This document shows, in pieces, positions 48,770 through 49,958 of a stretch of 49,958 nucleotides of DNA (its first letter is position 1; each line of letters begins with the position of its first letter). The position numbers were made by a program, and so were the translations under genes. The notes beneath the pieces were generated by a model. That model worked only from the letters and a program-made list of their open reading frames with translations, had not been told where the DNA came from and ran no database searches. The stretch comes from Acetatifactor muris (lineage in GTDB: Bacteria; Bacillota; Clostridia; Lachnospirales; Lachnospiraceae), in the NCBI GenBank assembly GCA_023663635.1, contig JAMPHD010000018.1, positions 1-49,958 of the forward strand. Direction: 5' to 3'.

Positions 48770-49958
48770 TATCTGCTTTCCTCCACATACAACTGCACGC
48801 GGTTCTGTATGAACCCTGCCACATCCTCCGCGCTCCTTTGCCCGCTGTAATAAGCTCCCGCCTCCTCGTTGATGATATGGATGACCGCGTCCTCTTTTAC
48901 GGAAAAATAAGGTGTGGCATCCGGGACCAATTCAAGCGCCACATTGACATCATCCCATGTAAATCTGTCTTCGGCTATGGCAGTCTCCACCCTCTCATTC
49001 AATGTCTTTTTCAATGTAGGCCAGGTAAGCCAGAGTTCTGCGTAGAGTTCGCTTTTCTCCCGTGTCAGGGAATCCTCAATGAAGGCCCACGCGCTCTCCT
49101 TATGCTCCGACACAGCGGCGATCGCATACGCGTCGCTGCTGATCAAAAGGTGGCCGCCGTGTCCGTCCGCAGTCGGGAAACCTACGCAGGCAGCATCCCC
49201 TTCAAACATTTTCGTATAGTCCCATAACATGTACGGAGTTGTCTCCTCTATGGCAAACAGTACTTCCCCCTTTTTCATTTTGGTGGACAGGGATTCCTCG
49301 TCTCTCCCGTTCTCCACCACATCCGGGAATTGGTTTACATACTCAAGTAACGCCTTAAATTCTTCCGAATCAAACCGGCAGATGCCCGCGTCCCAATCAA
49401 TGAAAGTATCCTCGTTGAACATCATGATATACTGCATCATCTCTTCTTTGGTCACGCCGTCAAAGGCTTGCGCCCCCGGATAGCGGTCCGCGAGTGAATA
49501 CAACTCCTCCAAGGTCAGCCCCGCCTTGTTGTCCAACTGCGCGCCATTCCCCACTACGGTCCGGATCATGAATTCCGCCGGAATTCCCGCCAAAATATCA
49601 TCGCAGGTATATACATCCAATATCCCCTCCACAAAATCCGAGCGTTCAAACGCCTCCGACTGCTCCACATAGGGCGTCAGATCCTCCAAAAGCCCCCTTG
49701 CAGCCAATTTCCGCACATTGACGCCGGACAGATCGATCAGATCCATCGGTTTCCCGGTCAGTATGGCATTGTAGAGATCCGTCAGGGAGTCATAATCTTG
49801 CACCATGAGATGATACCGGCTGTTTCCCCGGTTGAACTTTACTGCCATTGCCGCCATGTCGCTTCCCCCGCCCACAGTGGCAAGCACCAGTTCTTCCCTT
49901 CGAGGCGCCTCTTCCGCCTTTGTCCTCTGAAGTGCCACGATCACCATGTCATCGTTCA
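48769..49958 (-). CDS. Solute-binding-type lipoprotein, 5' end outside the window (copy B)
   Basis: 396 codons are visible; the reading frame continues past the window end, and alignment by eye with copy A (44326-46677) shows that the N-terminal half is missing. Shared stretches include LVLATV followed by SDM, MAV/MRINRGN, PMDLIDLSGVNVRKLAARG, EEMMQYIMMFNEDTFIDWDA, ADGHGG and IAAVSEHKESAWAFIEDSL, and the last residues QNRVQLYVEESR. The internal ATG at 49947 is not the true start. It is a paralogue of copy A, separated from it by the sigma/anti-sigma pair and the TA cassette. Confidence 0.85.
   Translation of the reverse strand, partial: NDDMVIVALQRTKAEEAPRREELVLATVGGGSDMAAMAVKFNRGNSRYHLMVQDYDSLTDLYNAILTGKPMDLIDLSGVNVRKLAARGLLEDLTPYVEQSEAFERSDFVEGILDVYTCDDILAGIPAEFMIRTVVGNGAQLDNKAGLTLEELYSLADRYPGAQAFDGVTKEEMMQYIMMFNEDTFIDWDAGICRFDSEEFKALLEYVNQFPDVVENGRDEESLSTKMKKGEVLFAIEETTPYMLWDYTKMFEGDAACVGFPTADGHGGHLLISSDAYAIAAVSEHKESAWAFIEDSLTREKSELYAELWLTWPTLKKTLNERVETAIAEDRFTWDDVNVALELVPDATPYFSVKEDAVIHIINEEAGAYYSGQRSAEDVAGFIQNRVQLYVEESR

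Overview
The window looks like chromosomal DNA of an anaerobic, low-oxygen-tolerant gut-type Firmicute, most likely a member of the Lachnospiraceae. The reasons are the paired GlgC/GlgD glycogen genes, a reverse-order rubrerythrin next to PerR, the DUF4364 regulator, DUF6020/DUF6056-type polytopic proteins, the PKTG-type surface protein tail, strong AGGAGG ribosome sites and GC-rich codon use. Species cannot be named from the sequence. Most genes lie on the minus strand. A few AT-rich patches (about 0.3-1.7, 14.1-14.7, 18.1-20.0, 28.8-29.5, 35.0-36.0 kb) interrupt the GC-rich core and look acquired or decaying.

Layout. 0-1.75 kb: a cut-off gene, a lipoprotein, and a RelB/DinJ antitoxin whose YoeB-type toxin has lost its N-terminal half. 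1.8-7.2 kb: a GNAT enzyme, the glgC-glgD glycogen pair, and htpG (Hsp90) under a perfect CIRCE element. 7.3-14.0 kb: ilvE, a DUF6020-type membrane protein and a parvulin-type foldase in a tight minus-strand run, then an FMN reductase, a repeat-bearing lipoprotein and an iron-sulfur aldo/keto reductase. 14.3-14.7 kb: a small hydrophobic-peptide locus resembling a type I toxin. 14.7-17.4 kb: a beta-helix surface protein. 17.6-20.0 kb: a GNAT gene and an AT-rich pair coding for a helix-turn-helix/ankyrin-like protein and a tiny acidic protein.

20.0-27.2 kb is a redox and nucleotide block: perR-rubrerythrin with a palindromic operator, folA, thyA, a CPSF-type metallo-beta-lactamase RNase and an ABC exporter on the minus strand, and facing them a glutathione peroxidase-OhrR-type regulator operon with its own operators. 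27.3-32.6 kb: tRNA-Gly(GCC), a GH3 enzyme, then the homoserine branch (ACT-domain protein, hom, lysC). 32.7-34.8 kb: a fused AGE-family epimerase/GH26 mannanase. 35.0-40.6 kb: an Rpn-type nuclease, glyA, divergent malic enzyme, a DUF4364 protein and rarA.

40.6-50.0 kb: polytopic glycosyltransferase-like proteins, and a run of ECF sigma factor, anti-sigma factor and a large solute-binding-type lipoprotein, with a second copy of the lipoprotein upstream. A BrnT-type toxin-antitoxin cassette sits between that second copy and the sigma factor. It is bounded by 23-bp direct repeats and appears to have split the terminator of the lipoprotein gene. The strongest candidates for something little described are this sigma/anti-sigma/lipoprotein system with its inserted cassette, the epimerase-GH26 fusion, the small hydrophobic peptide locus at 14.5 kb and the AT-rich pair at 18.4-20.0 kb. 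All functional statements are from reading the sequence; no database search was run.
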